DNA from: Zygnema cylindricum
Taxonomy: Eukaryota; Streptophyta; Zygnematophyceae; Zygnematales; Zygnemataceae
Reading direction: 5' to 3'
Length of the DNA stretch: 64,000 nucleotides
Assembly (NCBI GenBank): GCA_037447655.1
Contig: JBBHKE010000934.1
Location: 47,995 to 111,994, forward strand
Shown: one piece after another, positions 24,519 to 35,968 of the stretch
Numbering within the stretch: position 1 is the first letter of the stretch
How the letters are laid out: every line of letters begins with the position of its first letter
Program-made: the position numbers and the translations under genes
The notes under the pieces: generated by a model
Databases searched by the model: none
Told to the model about the DNA's origin: nothing
Seen by the model: the letters and a program-made list of their open reading frames with translations, nothing else

Positions 24519-25248
24519 GGTGGAGTTCAATCGGACGAAAAGTGAGGTTGTTTACAAAAATTTGGACCTCGCCGTAATATGCCGGGCTTCTTATTTTGTT
24601 TTTATTCGCGAACAACATTACAGAGAATCTTGCCAATATTCTTTAAAGATCTGGGAGGTAACAATGACCGTTGGATGTTTTTTCGCGAAGCATTCGCGTC
24701 GAAAGTTTTTGTAAATGGTGATGTACCTCGACGAGGTACATCACCATTTACAGAAAAATTTGAGCCCCGACACGTTGGATAATGAACATACGTGTCAAGA
24801 CGGCAACCAATGGAAATCGAAAAATTTTGCACATGATATATACATTAAAAAACCCTACCGAAATCGCAAAAGTAAGCTCGTAACGAACTTTCGTCGCGCT
24901 ATTTTTTTTACCGGCCATTCATCACACTATTTGAGGAAGCGCTCATTCGTCACACCAAAAAGCAAAAATTCTAAAAAAATGAGCTGGCATCTGACAAGCG
25001 CTTGCAAAGATTTGTGTGGTAGTATGCCCTGGTCCGCACGGACATGGTATGCACTATGCAAATGAAGATTTCAAGTTGAAGTTGGTCGGTGAGAAAAATA
25101 TTTAACGATTTTCAATATACGATCTTCTCTTACGTGGTACCACTCATTTCTGAGCACGTGGATTACAGACCCTGCGCGAAAGAACATCGTTCAAAATGTA
25201 GCATCCTGTAATGTTGGCCGTACAATTACATAAAATCCTGATAGAACG
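24519..25248. mobile_element. Harbinger-like non-autonomous element with a perfect hairpin
   Basis: Left end GGTGGAGTTCAATCGGACG preceded by TAA (24516-24518). It shares the ACGAAAAGTGAGGT sub-terminal block with elements at 35969 and 38207. A perfect 20-bp hairpin is at 24710-24752. The right boundary is unclear because a MITE begins at 25250. Confidence 0.6.
24710..24752. repeat. perfect 20-bp hairpin with a 3-nt loop
   Basis: The left arm TGTAAATGGTGATGTACCTC (24710-24729) is followed by GAC and then the exact reverse complement (24733-24752). Its core, ACCTC-N3-GAGGT, matches that of the hairpin at 36388-36432, although the outer arms differ. Confidence 0.95.
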
Positions 25249-25249
25249 C

Positions 25250-25384
25250 CACCCTGAATCAACGTTGTGGATCAATTAGAATTAAACTTTTATTTTGAAA
25301 TGTTGCAAAACTCAAATTAGCATTAATTACACTAATTAATTATTAACACTAATAATTTCTAAACGCTAATAACGATTCACGGTG
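25250..25384. mobile_element. CACCGTG-ended MITE, type 2, copy 2 (inverted)
   Basis: Ends are CACCCTGAATC and (inverted) CACCGTGAATCGTTATTAGC, the latter followed by TA. It is the reverse-oriented relative of 23053-23185. Confidence 0.65.
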
Positions 25385-26580
25385 TAGTTAACCCTAGTTG
25401 CAGTTACATTGGCAACCGGTTTTGGATGCAGCAACTCCAGTTTCGGAGTGAAGCCGAATCGAGCCGTACTAATCCGGTTGGTTTACAGCTTTGGTTCGTT
25501 AAATCGTACGATAAGGTTTCCACTTTTTTTGTTTTATTTTATGTTTTTTAGCGGTTTACAAACCGCATCGGTAACCTGCATTTTAATCGCACCGGGATTT
25601 CTGGAGGAAAGAGCTAAAGCGTCTTTAAAACGCCCCGTGAAATTTTAAAATGTAATAATATCCGGCTGTTCCCGGCGACCACGTCAGCCACACGATTTTT
25701 CCCTCGTTTTCATTGGACCGATGCGCAATGCAGGTCGATACGACTCGATATTTGGCATTCCGAATAATGGGCATTAAACGATGATGTCACCGTTGTAGAT
25801 TGTTACCACAAAACCAGGCGTGCTGTAATCCTATGATTACGCCATCACGGCCAAAAAACACGACGTTATGACGTAAAATTACTAAATTTCCAACCTCCTT
25901 GTGGAAAAATTTAACTGCGGAGCGTGGACTGTCGTTTATGAATCTTTATAACTTTTTGTAGAGTCCAGTTTGCAGCCAGTCGGAAACTTTAGAGATGCTC
26001 TTTTAACAGATAAACAGAATGTACGGCAATCTCGTCGGTATCTGGTTTCTAAATTTTGGAAAGTCGGCTTATTTTATCGTTATGGGCTTGTAGTACGCCC
26101 GCTCTTGGTCACTGTTGGACCGTGGGACCTCGCACGTGTGTAGGACGTTCTACGAAAGAAAAAATACTTGGAAGCAAGCGTGGCGCGTTCTGCTGCCTGA
26201 AACTGCCACGGTACGTAACCGTTCGAAGCCACTGGCAGCTATTTCGTACGATTTGCCAGGTTATACAGTACAGTACTGTAGTTTTGTACCTTCTATTGTT
26301 GTATTATTTGTCATAGTCCGTTGTCATTCACGTGTCGTAACACGTGATCATCCTTTGTTCATTTGTAAGATTTTTTGGAGTTTGATTTTATTGTCCGTTG
26401 CGTTTCCAATATTTAACGTTGCGTGGAGGTCAAAGTGCCAAACCGCGAAATCCTGCGTGCCACCTGGAAATAGGGAACAGCTGAAAGTGTTTTTTGGTCG
26501 ACACGTGTATTTTAAAATATAGGAGGCATCCTTTTTAGATTCGATATCTTCCGGGATATTCCGCTGATGGTACAGCACTA

Positions 26581-26789
26581 CACCGTGTATCGCTATTAGT
26601 GTTTAATCTTTTTTTCGTCACTTAAAACATCTTTTATCCGTACACACTTGTCGGATTGTAGACTGACGGTTGCGATTGAAAGATAAGATCCTATGCTTCC
26701 GATTGGCGGTCTCAGATTTAAAATCGGACAAGTGTGCACGTAGAAAAGATGTGGAAATTAAACGCTAGCACTAATGTCGATTCACGGTG
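26581..26789. mobile_element. fold-back MITE, CACCGTG family type 1, copy 2
   Basis: 209 bp, ends CACCGTGTATCGCTATTAG and (inverted) CGATTCACGGTG, TA on both sides. Long inverted arms contain ACATCTTTTATCCGTACACA. It is absent from the corresponding point of the proximal duplicate (near 29920), so it arrived after the duplication. Confidence 0.82.
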
Positions 26790-27631
26790 TACAGTACCAT
26801 AGAAGAAACTCATTCTGGCCACCTGTCACTGTTTGAATTCAAGTCCTAATTCTTTCCGCCTCGTTGTACCAGCTCAACGAAAATGACAAAAATATTGGTG
26901 ACACAAGTACGGTATTTTCAGCTTACGCACATAAAGACAAAAATATGAATCATAAAATATCCTTCCCATGCTCGACAGCTAGCACGTTTGACACTTCGGG
27001 AGCAAGCTGGAAACGGAGGGAATTCCCGACAATTTAGGCTCGCTAACACGGAATTTTGGCAATTTTAATGACTCATAGCTGACCCTAACCTTGACCTTTT
27101 TCGAAAACGACGAAAATCTGACGGCTCATGTACTTTAATAGAGCCAATCGGGTGGAAGCTTTGACATTTGACCGGAGAAGCTTCTCCAAAGTCGTATACG
27201 CGGAGATGTCAGTGTCACGACATTTTCAAGTACGGCAAAAGACGACAGAAGTTTGTCTGTTTGTGTAATGCACGCATGGGTGAGAATGACGTCACAGAAC
27301 CGGATCATTTCAACCAGCTCTATTTTTAGTTGAATATTTAGTGTAGGAAATGTAAACACTATCAACTGTTTTGACACAACTGTCCAAACCGCGACAACTA
27401 TGTCAAAAATTTCGGATAAAGCCATAAAGGTTACAGCGTTCCCGTAGTCCGTACAGAATTTTCAAAATTTCATTACCCTGGACCGTACCAACACGGCAAC
27501 GACAAAATCAAATATTCAAAAGGCAAAACGCATTTTGCATTGTTGTCGGTTTGGAATGACACGTGGATATACGTACGGAATGCCCTGTGACATCTTCCCA
27601 GCTCGCCTCTCTCCTCCTCGATCCTGCCTCG

Positions 27632-27671
27632 GGAATCGAACCTTCCTCGGACTCTCCGTCACTTGACCGTC
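27632..27671 (-). other. tRNA-like sequence with a perfect B box
   Basis: The minus strand has GGTTCGATTCC, matching the Pol III B-box consensus at every position, 29 nt after a weak A-box-like CGGTCAAGTGAC. The paralogous site is at 30152. It does not fold into a full tRNA by eye. It may be an old tRNA-derived repeat. Confidence 0.35.
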
Positions 27672-28199
27672 CTGCAGCTTCCATGTCCGTACAGCTGCAC
27701 GCTTGTACGGAATTGTTCTTACCATTCAATCGATTCAAGACTTCCAGTTTTCAATATTTGATTTCTCCCGCTTGTTAACGCAATTGCAAAAACACCGCTA
27801 ACGACAAAAAAGTACTTGCAATATCCCATGCACACTTGCTTCGTGTAACAAATCAAATCTCCCTGCGTTTCCGATTCTTTGTCGTTTTCGTACCGTCAAA
27901 ACGCCATGTTGAAACTGATTCCAGGTAAACTGTTCTCAACGTCGTACGGAAAATGAACTCGTACGGAAACTGTCCTGTAGCATCCTTCTTGACAGCTTCA
28001 TCTCTTCCTATCGTTCAAAGGACATATCATCGTCTCTTCATTTATTCCGTACAGCTTTTGCTTCGTAAACACCGCTCGGCTGTCCACATCCTGCAGCTTT
28101 AACCCTAAACGACAAAGAGTGTTTATCGGCCACCTGTCAACAACATCCTGTTTTTTATGTAGACGTGTCGTCCCTCGGACTCTCCTTGTGTTGTTTAAT

Positions 28200-29020
28200 T
28201 ACAGTACAGTACCGTTTTTAGTGCGAGCAAGAAAAGGTGAAGTAAGCCGTAAACAGCGCGTATAGTACGAAGTGCATATTGCACTTCAGCGTATTATATA
28301 AGATTAGCCCTGTGCACCGTGACTAGTAACCGATACGTACGGATTTAGTGCCAATATATATCGGCCTAGATGACGGTTAGAGTACCTAATGATGACATCT
28401 ACAATTCTACATAAACGGTTTTGCAGTGCAGGATATCGCGATGATACGCATACTAAAAAAAATTGCCTGCCCGAGTGCCCGCCAAAACGTATTATTCGAA
28501 CGTTATAAGTTCTGTCAGTCCAATGAGCGAGGCGTTCTGTCGGTTAAATGGGAAGCGAGTCCTTGTCACTTTCTAAGAATTTATTTTTTGTCGGCATGCG
28601 ACAACGCGGCGAATCGCTGCTCGTATTAATAACAATAGTTCATTAATTCGACGCCCGTAAAGTACGACCCGTGAACCTAGAAAAGAAATTATGTCACTGC
28701 AGGATATTGCCGTACTACAGTGCTGTACTTTTCCCTTTGCCTCCCAAGATACCATTTAATTAGTGCCTGTTGCAAGTTGCAGTATATGAGGGTGTAATAT
28801 TTGTCCTGTACGGAATGTGCTAGTCCGTACATTTACTGCTCGTTCTTTTGTGTAAAATTACATAAAAAAAGAAAAAAACAGACAGCGGCGTCGGTACGGG
28901 AAAGTGAGTGGCGTCGACAAGAGAAATCGTGACTCAATTAAATATTTTATTTCTAGTAATGACATCGCGCGTACTTGTTGACAGTTGTTCACATGTGCAT
29001 ACGTCAGCAAAAATGCTCCG
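28200..29020. other. intergenic region, no gene recognised
   Basis: Short frames only. It lies between the two duplicated flanks, where a second kinase copy would be expected if the duplication had included the gene; none is visible. Confidence 0.5.
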
Positions 29021-30830
29021 TCGTTTGTATTGATTGGACCGATGCGCATTGCCGGTCGATCAGATGCGAGATTTTTTATTCCGCTTAAACGCGTATAAAA
29101 TCGTCAATTTTACTGTTTCAAATTGTTTAAACAAACCCTTTGTTTATGTCAGCACGGCTACAGAGAATGACGTCATGACCTAATAAAGAAATAATGCCAA
29201 GTTTTCTATTTGTGGAAAATAAAAGCTGGGAGTGCGGACTGTCGTTTAGCGACATTAAAATTGTGGCCGTCCAGATTGCAGTCCACTCCACTGTTTTCCG
29301 AATGTTCGTTCTGCTACAAGACAAAAAAAGTACGGTTTAGACTTTAGAGAGCTTTATTGTACGGTAATATTGTTTGCCTCTTGTTTCAAAATTATAGAAA
29401 GTCGGCTAATTCCATTTGTCGTCTTGTGATACACCGGTTCTGGTCACTGTTGGACTGTGGGGACTCGCACGTGTGAAGGACGTTCTTCGAAAGAAAGGAA
29501 TCGTAAGCAAACGGTGGTGCGTTTGCCGCCGGTAACTGCCACGTCACAAAAACGTACGAAACCACTGGCGGGCTGAACTGGCTCCGTATTATTCGCCAGT
29601 TTTGAATATTTGTACCTTTCATCGTCGCGTTTCCTGTCGTCATTCGCTAGTAGTCACGTGACAGAACACGTAATCATTCTTTGTTCTTTAATTTTTTTTT
29701 AAGTTTTTTTGGAGTTTGTTATTTTTTCCCCGTTCGGTTTTCAAATTTTAACGTGTGGTGCTGCAGTCAAAGCGCCAAACCGCGAAATCTAGATCGCCAC
29801 GTGGCATTACATACCAGCTAGAAGTGTTCCGTGCTTGACACGTGGTACTTAACAAGGACGAGGCAACCTTTTTAGATTTGATATCTTCCGTAAAACTTGC
29901 CGATCCCGATAGTACTATTAAAGATACTCTTTTTGCCACCTGTCACTTTAATTATTCAAGCTTCTCCCTCTTTCCAGTTTCCACCTCCGTTTACCAGCTT
30001 AAGAAAACGACAAAAAATAATGACTCCACTGTAGTGCGCATTGCACCGAAAAAGATAAGTCTGGAAAATCTTATAATATCTTTTCAAATCTAAAAGGGTA
30101 GCCATGTTCGCCTCTCTCCTCCTCGATCCTGCCTCGTAAATGTCGTCATCTGGGAATCGAACCTTCCTCGGACTCTCCGTCACTTGACCGTCCTGCAGCT
30201 TCCGTGTCCGTACAGCTATACGCTTGTACGGAGCTGTTTACCCTAATTTTCCCATTCAATCGATTCGAGGCTCCCAATGCAATTCATTTCGCCTGTTTGT
30301 TTTTCTCACGCTTCTCCACACGTGCCAGACCCCACTAGCGACAAATAACCACTTGTGAAATCCTCGAATACCGCCTATTCCTAATAAACCAAACTTTCCC
30401 CCATTTCCAATGTTTTGTCCTTTTGCTCCCGTCAAAACCGCCGCTCAAACCGATTTCCTGGTGCACTTTTCCAGACTTCCTTACAAACGACAAAAACCTT
30501 CATGCGTTCGTGATGTTCAAAGCAGATCGCATCGAATCTGCCAACCGTCCGTACATCACAAACGTCAAAAGGTACCGCCCGGCCGTCCACCTCCTAGCCT
30601 CTCGCCGACCTTTCGAGGTGTTCCTCGTCAGTTCCCAAACGTACTTTCACACATCAGGCCATCGTACACCATACCGTACATTTCACCGTACAATTTAGAT
30701 ATTAAATTTTAAAGATTCAAACCAGACCCTAGCCACGCCTCGTCGCCCACCTGTCAGCAACATCCGTTCGTTCTGTACACGTGTCGCCCCTTGGACTCCC
30801 CTGGTGTCGCGCCACCGTCGACATAACGCA
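29020..30830. repeat. duplicate of the kinase 5'-flanking region, proximal copy
   Basis: Partner of 25700-28190, ending about 520 bp upstream of the kinase start. The two copies are clearly related but diverged, and they differ by insertions, including a MITE in the distal copy. Confidence 0.65.
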
Positions 30831-31280
30831 GCCATTCGCACGTTCCTGCATTTCCGCAACCGTACATCTGTACAGCTGTCCACTATTTTGTCGGCAAGCG
30901 ACATTCGGAACCTCCGCGGTCCACTTCAGTCCGAACGGCCATCCGGGCGGTCGCTCCGCTGCGACGACTAGGCCTGGCCGTACAATCTCCCGACAACGGT
31001 ACTGTTCGTACGGTACCATTTTGAAAGCTGTACGGAAAGCGAAACTTCAGTCCCCTGTACTGTACCTCGCGTGCTGCTCAAAACCGACCGCGAGGGGGGG
31101 GAAAGGGATAAACAGAGAAGCGGATTGCGACTTGAAGGAAGGGGTCGAGGGAGAGAGAGAGAGAGAGAGAGACACCAGAGGAACAAATCACTCTAAAATC
31201 TGTGCGACTGAGAAACTCGAATTATATTTAGTGTGGATTTAAAATCAGTGAGATTAGTGAGAGAGAAAAAGAAAGAGATA

Positions 31281-31287
31281 AAGAGAT

Positions 31288-31351
<64 letters not shown>
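31281..31351 (+). repeat. (GA)n microsatellite in the kinase 5' leader
   Basis: A nearly pure GA run of about 60 bp ends only 2 nt before the kinase ATG. A shorter run is at 31147-31171. GA/CT repeats in 5' leaders are common in plants and can bind GAGA-type factors. Confidence 0.85.
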
Positions 31352-31352
<1 letters not shown>

Positions 31353-31355
<3 letters not shown>

Positions 31356-33104
31356 GCTTGCGGTACGAAACGCCGCGCTACGGACATGACTTTCGAAGCG
31401 AGAGACGACAGGAGAGGGAGAGACCCCCTCCCTCTCTCCCCACAAGACGACAAAAACCCACAATCCAGCTGTCAGCGCCGCCGCCTCTCCCACCTCTCTC
31501 CCCTCCCCCCCCTGCCACGTGGCGCCCTCCGATTCGGCCCTGAAATCGGCCGCGGCCGCTTCGGCGTCGTCCGAGCCGCCGACCTTTTGTCCTATTCGGC
31601 CGACAGTTTGTCGTTTTCCTGGTCCCCCGTGGCGGTGAAGAGCCTCCCCGCGGGCCAATGGGAGGCCGGCGCGCGTGAGGCGGCGGCCCTGGCGGCCGTG
31701 GCGGGGCACCCGAATATAGTGGAGATGCGGGGGTGGAGCTGCGACTCCGAGGGTGTGCACGTAGTCATGGAGAGGGTGTGCGGGGGAGAGCTCTTCGCCT
31801 TCATAAATGCGGGCGGCCGACTGTCGGAGAGAAGGGCGGCGGCGATCATGCGCCAGCTGGCGGACGGTACGGCGTTTTGTCACAGGCGGGGCGTGATGCA
31901 CCGCGACCTCAAGCCGGAGAACGTGCTGCTGGGGGGGGGAGGGGGGGAGAGAGAGGGAGGGAGGAGAGGGGTTTCTCACGGAGACGAATGCGAGTGCGAC
32001 ACGTGTTACCCGGAAGTCAAAATCGCGGATTTCGGGTTGGCGGTACGGATGAAGAGTGCGGCGACGGAGGGGGTGGAGGGAGAGGGAGGGAGGGAGGGAG
32101 AGGGAGAGGAAGAGGCGTACGGGATGGCTGGGTCGCCCTTGTATATGGCTCCCGAGGTGGCGCTGAGTCAGCGGTACGGGCCGAAGGCGGACGTGTGGTC
32201 CCTGGGAGTGATGCTCTATGTGCTGCTGTGCGGCTCCGCTCCGTTTTACGGAAAAACGGAACTGGAGACTCTCCGGGCGGCGCAGTCGGGCCACGTGGAC
32301 TTCTCCCATTCGCTGTGGCGCCAGGTGGCACCGGAGGCCGTCGCTCTCCTCCGGAGAATGCTCTCTCGCGACGCGACGCGACGCCCGACCGCCGCCCAAG
32401 TGCTCGCGCACCCCTGGATGGTCCAACACACCCCGTTGACCAAGCGGGCCGCGTTGACCACAGCGTTGACCAGCGTTGACTTTGAATTCTGGGAGAGGGT
32501 AGAGAGGGAGGAGGCGGAGGAGGAAGCGGCGAAGTGGGCGGAGAAATTGGCGGAGGAAGAAGACAAAAAATTGGCGGAGGAATTGGTGGCGGAGTTGGCC
32601 TATGAGGTGTTGCCAGGTGGCGCACTTATTGGCGGTTTGTCTTGTAGTGGATTCGGAGCTGCAGGGAGTCCGTGGATGTTTGAGGATTTGGACATAATAG
32701 GGGAATGGGACGCAAGAAAATCTCCTGGAATTGCTCCGTTTTGTCCTGTTCTGGAAAATATTGTGGATACTTCTTTCCCTTCCACCACTTCCGATCATCC
32801 GTCTTTTTCCCCCTCTTCTCCGGCTCCGGTTTTGCCTTTTGTGACACCTGGCGGCAATTCGGGTGGCGTGGATTTTGATTTGGAGGGGGCGATGGATTTT
32901 TTGGCCGGCATTTCTGTACAAAAAGTGGGTAATTTGTGTGACAGTTTGTCGCAAAAGTTGACGGAAGAGAAAGAGGAGGAGAAGGAGAGCAATTTCATGA
33001 TGAGTCCGAAAACTCCATTTGACTTTTCTGAAGGCCAAATAGAGACGAATTCGGCTTTTCGATGGGACGAAATTTTGCTGGGGAATAGTTCGGTGTACTT
33101 TTAA
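31353..33104 (+). CDS. Ser/Thr protein kinase of the CAMK/CDPK-related superfamily, PEPRK-like
   Basis: One uninterrupted frame of 583 residues; the ATG context AGGATGG is strong. The N-terminus (1-60) is basic and proline-rich. The kinase domain runs from about 61 to 356, with a Gly loop GRGRFG (66-71), VAVK Lys96, HRD Asp185, DFG Asp226, APE 266-268 and the C-lobe AHPWM that ends CAMK-type domains. All catalytic residues are present, so it should be active. Two insertions are unusual: a Gly/Glu/Arg and Cys-containing segment between the catalytic loop and DFG (about 194-221), and an acidic Gly/Glu segment in the activation loop (about 237-255). Residues 375-425 are a charged, Glu/Ala-rich likely coiled coil. 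The remaining tail is less GC-rich and looks disordered. No EF hands are present, so it is not a canonical CDPK. The match to plant PEPC-kinase-related kinases is from domain order, not from a search. Confidence 0.85.
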
Positions 33105-33960
33105 AGTCAGTTTTTTTTTCAAATTTTGAATGTTAGATTTTTCTCTTGGGGCTTTTTTTTTCTTATCGAGAGTCGAAAAGAAATTGGATAGGAAAAAGCA
33201 TTCCCCATTTTTGAAATGTACATGTTTGTTTCTTTTTGTCTCTTTTTTTTTTGTCAGTTTTACGATAGCTTTTTGTAAGTAGTCAGAGGACAAATTAATT
33301 CGTTTATTTTTTAAAAAATGTGAAAAGGAGATTTTTCTGCTGCATTAGTTTTTTCGATTCTCCTAAAACGTACAAAATCGTTTTGAGAAAGTTTATTATT
33401 TCATTCAATCTTTCAAAAATTTAGTGTAGAAAAGGATTAGATTGTTTATACGTTGTACATCGAAAAAGTAAATTTATTTTTTTGGGATTCCCATTTGTGT
33501 CCATCCGACTCTCCATTTGTGTCTTTCTTAGAAACCATCTTTTAATGTTCCAATGTTTTAAAGTTTCCAATTCAATGTTTCAATCTTCTATTCCAATGTT
33601 TAAAACGTTTCCAATTCAATTTTTTATTTGAATATTTTAAAAGCTTCCAACTCAACGTTTCAATTATCCAATTCAATGTATGTTTTTATGTTCCACTTCA
33701 ATGCTTCAAAAGTTTTGATTTTAATTCTGTTCACATTCCAACTCAAATCTTTCAATTTTTCAATGTAACGTTTTATTGTTCTAAGGCATTTATTTTTATG
33801 TTCCAGATCAATGTTTTAATGTTAATAGTTTACTCATGTTCTAATTAAATGTTCCAATGTTCCAATTCGATGTTTCAATGTTCGTATTCAAAATTTAAAT
33901 GCTTCAATTCAATGGTTATGTTCCACCTCAAATAATTAATGTTCCAATCAAATTGCTTCA
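33105..33960. other. kinase 3' flank with degenerate TTCCAATTCAATGTT repeats
   Basis: T-rich DNA after the stop. From about 33530 to 33955 it is built of loose repeats of words such as TTCCAATTCAATGTTTCAAT and ATGTTCCAATGTT with no strict period. No gene is seen. Confidence 0.6.
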
Positions 33961-34062
33961 TTCGCCCTTAACTTCAATGATTAAAGAATGACAGATCTTA
34001 TGTACAAATTTTTTTCCCGACGTCATCTCTTTTCTGACGTCATTTGAGATCATCGAAAGCGT

Positions 34063-34205
34063 TGGGACGTGACGAAATATTCCGTACAAACTATTCGGGA
34101 CGTGACTAAATATTCCGTACAAATTAGTCGGGACGTGACCGAATATTCCGTACAAATTAGTTGGGACGTGACCGAATATTCCGTACAAATTAGTCGGGAC
34201 GTGAT
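34063..34205. repeat. 33-bp minisatellite, about four units
   Basis: Units of 33 bp begin GGGACGTGACCGAATATTCC and continue GTACAAATTAGTC. Since 33 is a multiple of 3, one minus-strand frame (33958-34257, 99 codons) stays open and reads as an 11-residue repeat. I see this as a by-product and not as a gene. Confidence 0.85.
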
Positions 34206-35145
34206 GACTTAATCCATGCGAAACTTTCTTACTACACCGTACTGCCACGTAAGCCACACTCTACTTACTATTTATTAGTGTTGGGTATCGAGGACAATTT
34301 GCCGATATTTGATATATATCGAATTTCAGGTACCCGATAATCGATATATCACTTCAATAAATCGAAAATCAAAATATCGTGATGTATTGCCGATATATCG
34401 CCAATATATCATACCGACAAGGCATTAAAAAAAAAAAATGAAATTTTTCACGTCTCCAAAATCACGTGCCTGCGAACAAGGTGACCGCAAAATCTTTGCC
34501 GAAAAGAAGTACGGTTTTTTCCTGAAAGTCAGCAGAGTGAAAGAGATCTCTGAGGTACATTGACGCGGTACTCTTGCGAAGTACACGTACGTAATACACA
34601 AGTACGGATTTCCATACGAAATTGGTCGGTTTCAAATCTTTGACAATTTTAGAGATTTGATCGTCAACTTACAAGGAACCACTCAAATTAAAACGCGTAT
34701 GTAAAAACTTGTTTACAAACGATACGTGATGTAACCGAGGCCTCTGTAATACAGAAATTTTGTTGTCCGTACTATTACAGCGACCTCCTAATGCAACTAT
34801 ACCCCAAATAAGCATAGTTATTCAAATCGCGCGATTTTTTCCTTTTTTCCAATTGAAACGTATAGTTCGTGACTTTTGAAAAAATCGTAAAAAAACGTGT
34901 ACTGTAAACTGAAACTGAAAATTTACAGAAACCTGTAAACAAATTACTGTAAACAAATTACTGTAACTGTACATTTTTTTACGGATATGTACGGAATAAA
35001 ACGGGAAATATGCGTCGTACTTATTGGTACTTTCTGTTCAGTGAACTGAACAGGAATACCACGGAAGTTGTACGTTATATAATCGAAAATGTACGGACAT
35101 TTTCGAAAAGAGACGTTGAACGTCACAATAATTTCGCGCGTCACA

Positions 35146-35329
35146 TTTTTTTTTTTTTTGGAGTAATGCGCTGTCTGCGAGATAGAGAAAGAAGGCAGAC
35201 AGAAGGCGTCCATGTCTGTCTGTCAGATAGGCTCGGACAGGCTCGGACAGACGAAATTTCATAAAATTTTACCTTCATGGCATTCGAACCCGGGTACGTC
35301 AAATGCGCATCGTACCCTCTGGACTACTA
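35146..35329 (-). mobile_element. tRNA-derived SINE, copy 1
   Basis: On the minus strand an A box TAGTCCAGAGGG (all consensus positions) is followed 36 nt later by a B box GGTTCGAATGC (one mismatch). An unrelated body with duplicated GTCCGAGCCT and CAGACAGACA-type words comes next, then a 14-nt A tail. This architecture is that of a tRNA-derived SINE. Target duplications were not found. Confidence 0.7.
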
Positions 35330-35545
35330 CACCGTGAATCGCTATTAGTGTCAATGTTTTTTTCGCCACTTAAAACATCTTTTATCCGTACACACTTGTT
35401 GGATTGTAGATCTGACGGTTGTGATTGAAAGATAGCATTCTCAGCTTCCGATTGGCAGTCTCAAATTCACAATCCGACAAGTGTGTACGGAGAAAAGATG
35501 TTTTAAGTGGCGAAAAAACATTGACACTAATAGCGATTCAAGGTG
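35330..35545. mobile_element. fold-back MITE, CACCGTG family type 1, copy 3
   Basis: 216 bp, ends CACCGTGAATCGCTATTAG and (inverted) CGATTCAAGGTG, flanked by TA. The arms are nearly perfect inverted copies for about 85 bp each. It abuts the head of the SINE. Confidence 0.85.
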
Positions 35546-35968
35546 TAGTTGGTGAAAAACATCCAATACCAACAAGGAGTGTGATAAAAATATAAAGAGT
35601 TTATTGTTTTACCGCTCATTTAACGGGAAAAACTTGCAAACTGCGTTATATGTAGACTAACGTACTTGTGGGTTTGGAAATTGTACGAAACATACAAATC
35701 AGAGTGAAGTTTAACAATATTCTAGGCTATTTTACGCTAATTGATGGTTTGGTTAATTATTATTCTGTTCTACAACAAAAGTTTACATTTAATATTCGCG
35801 CTATATCCGGTGGCTAAGCAGCTATTTCAATTTATTTGATGATTACTTCTGATCGGACGGGCGGGACCACACTGACGCAACTAAACTTGTCGGATCTCAA
35901 ACGTAATTGTCAGTGGAACAATTTGTTTTTAGCGATTTTTCTATAGTGTGTATGGTCGACAGTAATAA

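Larger units (their letters stand above)
25700..28190. repeat. diverged duplicate of the kinase 5'-flanking region, distal copy
   Basis: Blocks in this interval recur in the same order in 29020-30830, for example GGACCGATGCGCA-TGC-GGTCGAT (25713 and 29036) and GCCAAACCGCGAAATC (26437 and 29772). Others are GGAATCGAACC (27632 and 30152) and a CACCTGTCA-CAACATCC block (28130 and 30748). The proximal copy leads into the kinase gene; no kinase sequence follows this one. Confidence 0.65.
34816..35654. repeat. direct duplication inside the hAT-like element, copy 1
   Basis: 839 bp, nearly identical to 36890-37714. Most of the length difference is an extra CTGTAAACAAATTA unit here. It contains a SINE and a fold-back MITE. 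The high identity implies recent duplication or conversion. Confidence 0.88.

Noticed and set aside
31254-33293. 679-codon open frame antisense to the kinase
   Set aside because: It is a shadow of a GC-rich gene; its translation is Arg/His/Pro/Leu-biased, has no domain, and ends in the (GA)n repeat read as Ser-Leu.
33958-34257. 99-codon minus-strand frame with 11-residue repeats
   Set aside because: It is the 33-bp minisatellite, whose period is a multiple of three; there is no promoter, homology or signal to support a gene.
35276-35329. Functional tRNA gene at the SINE head
   Set aside because: The acceptor and T stems do not pair and the sequence continues into a poly(A)-tailed body, so a SINE fits better.
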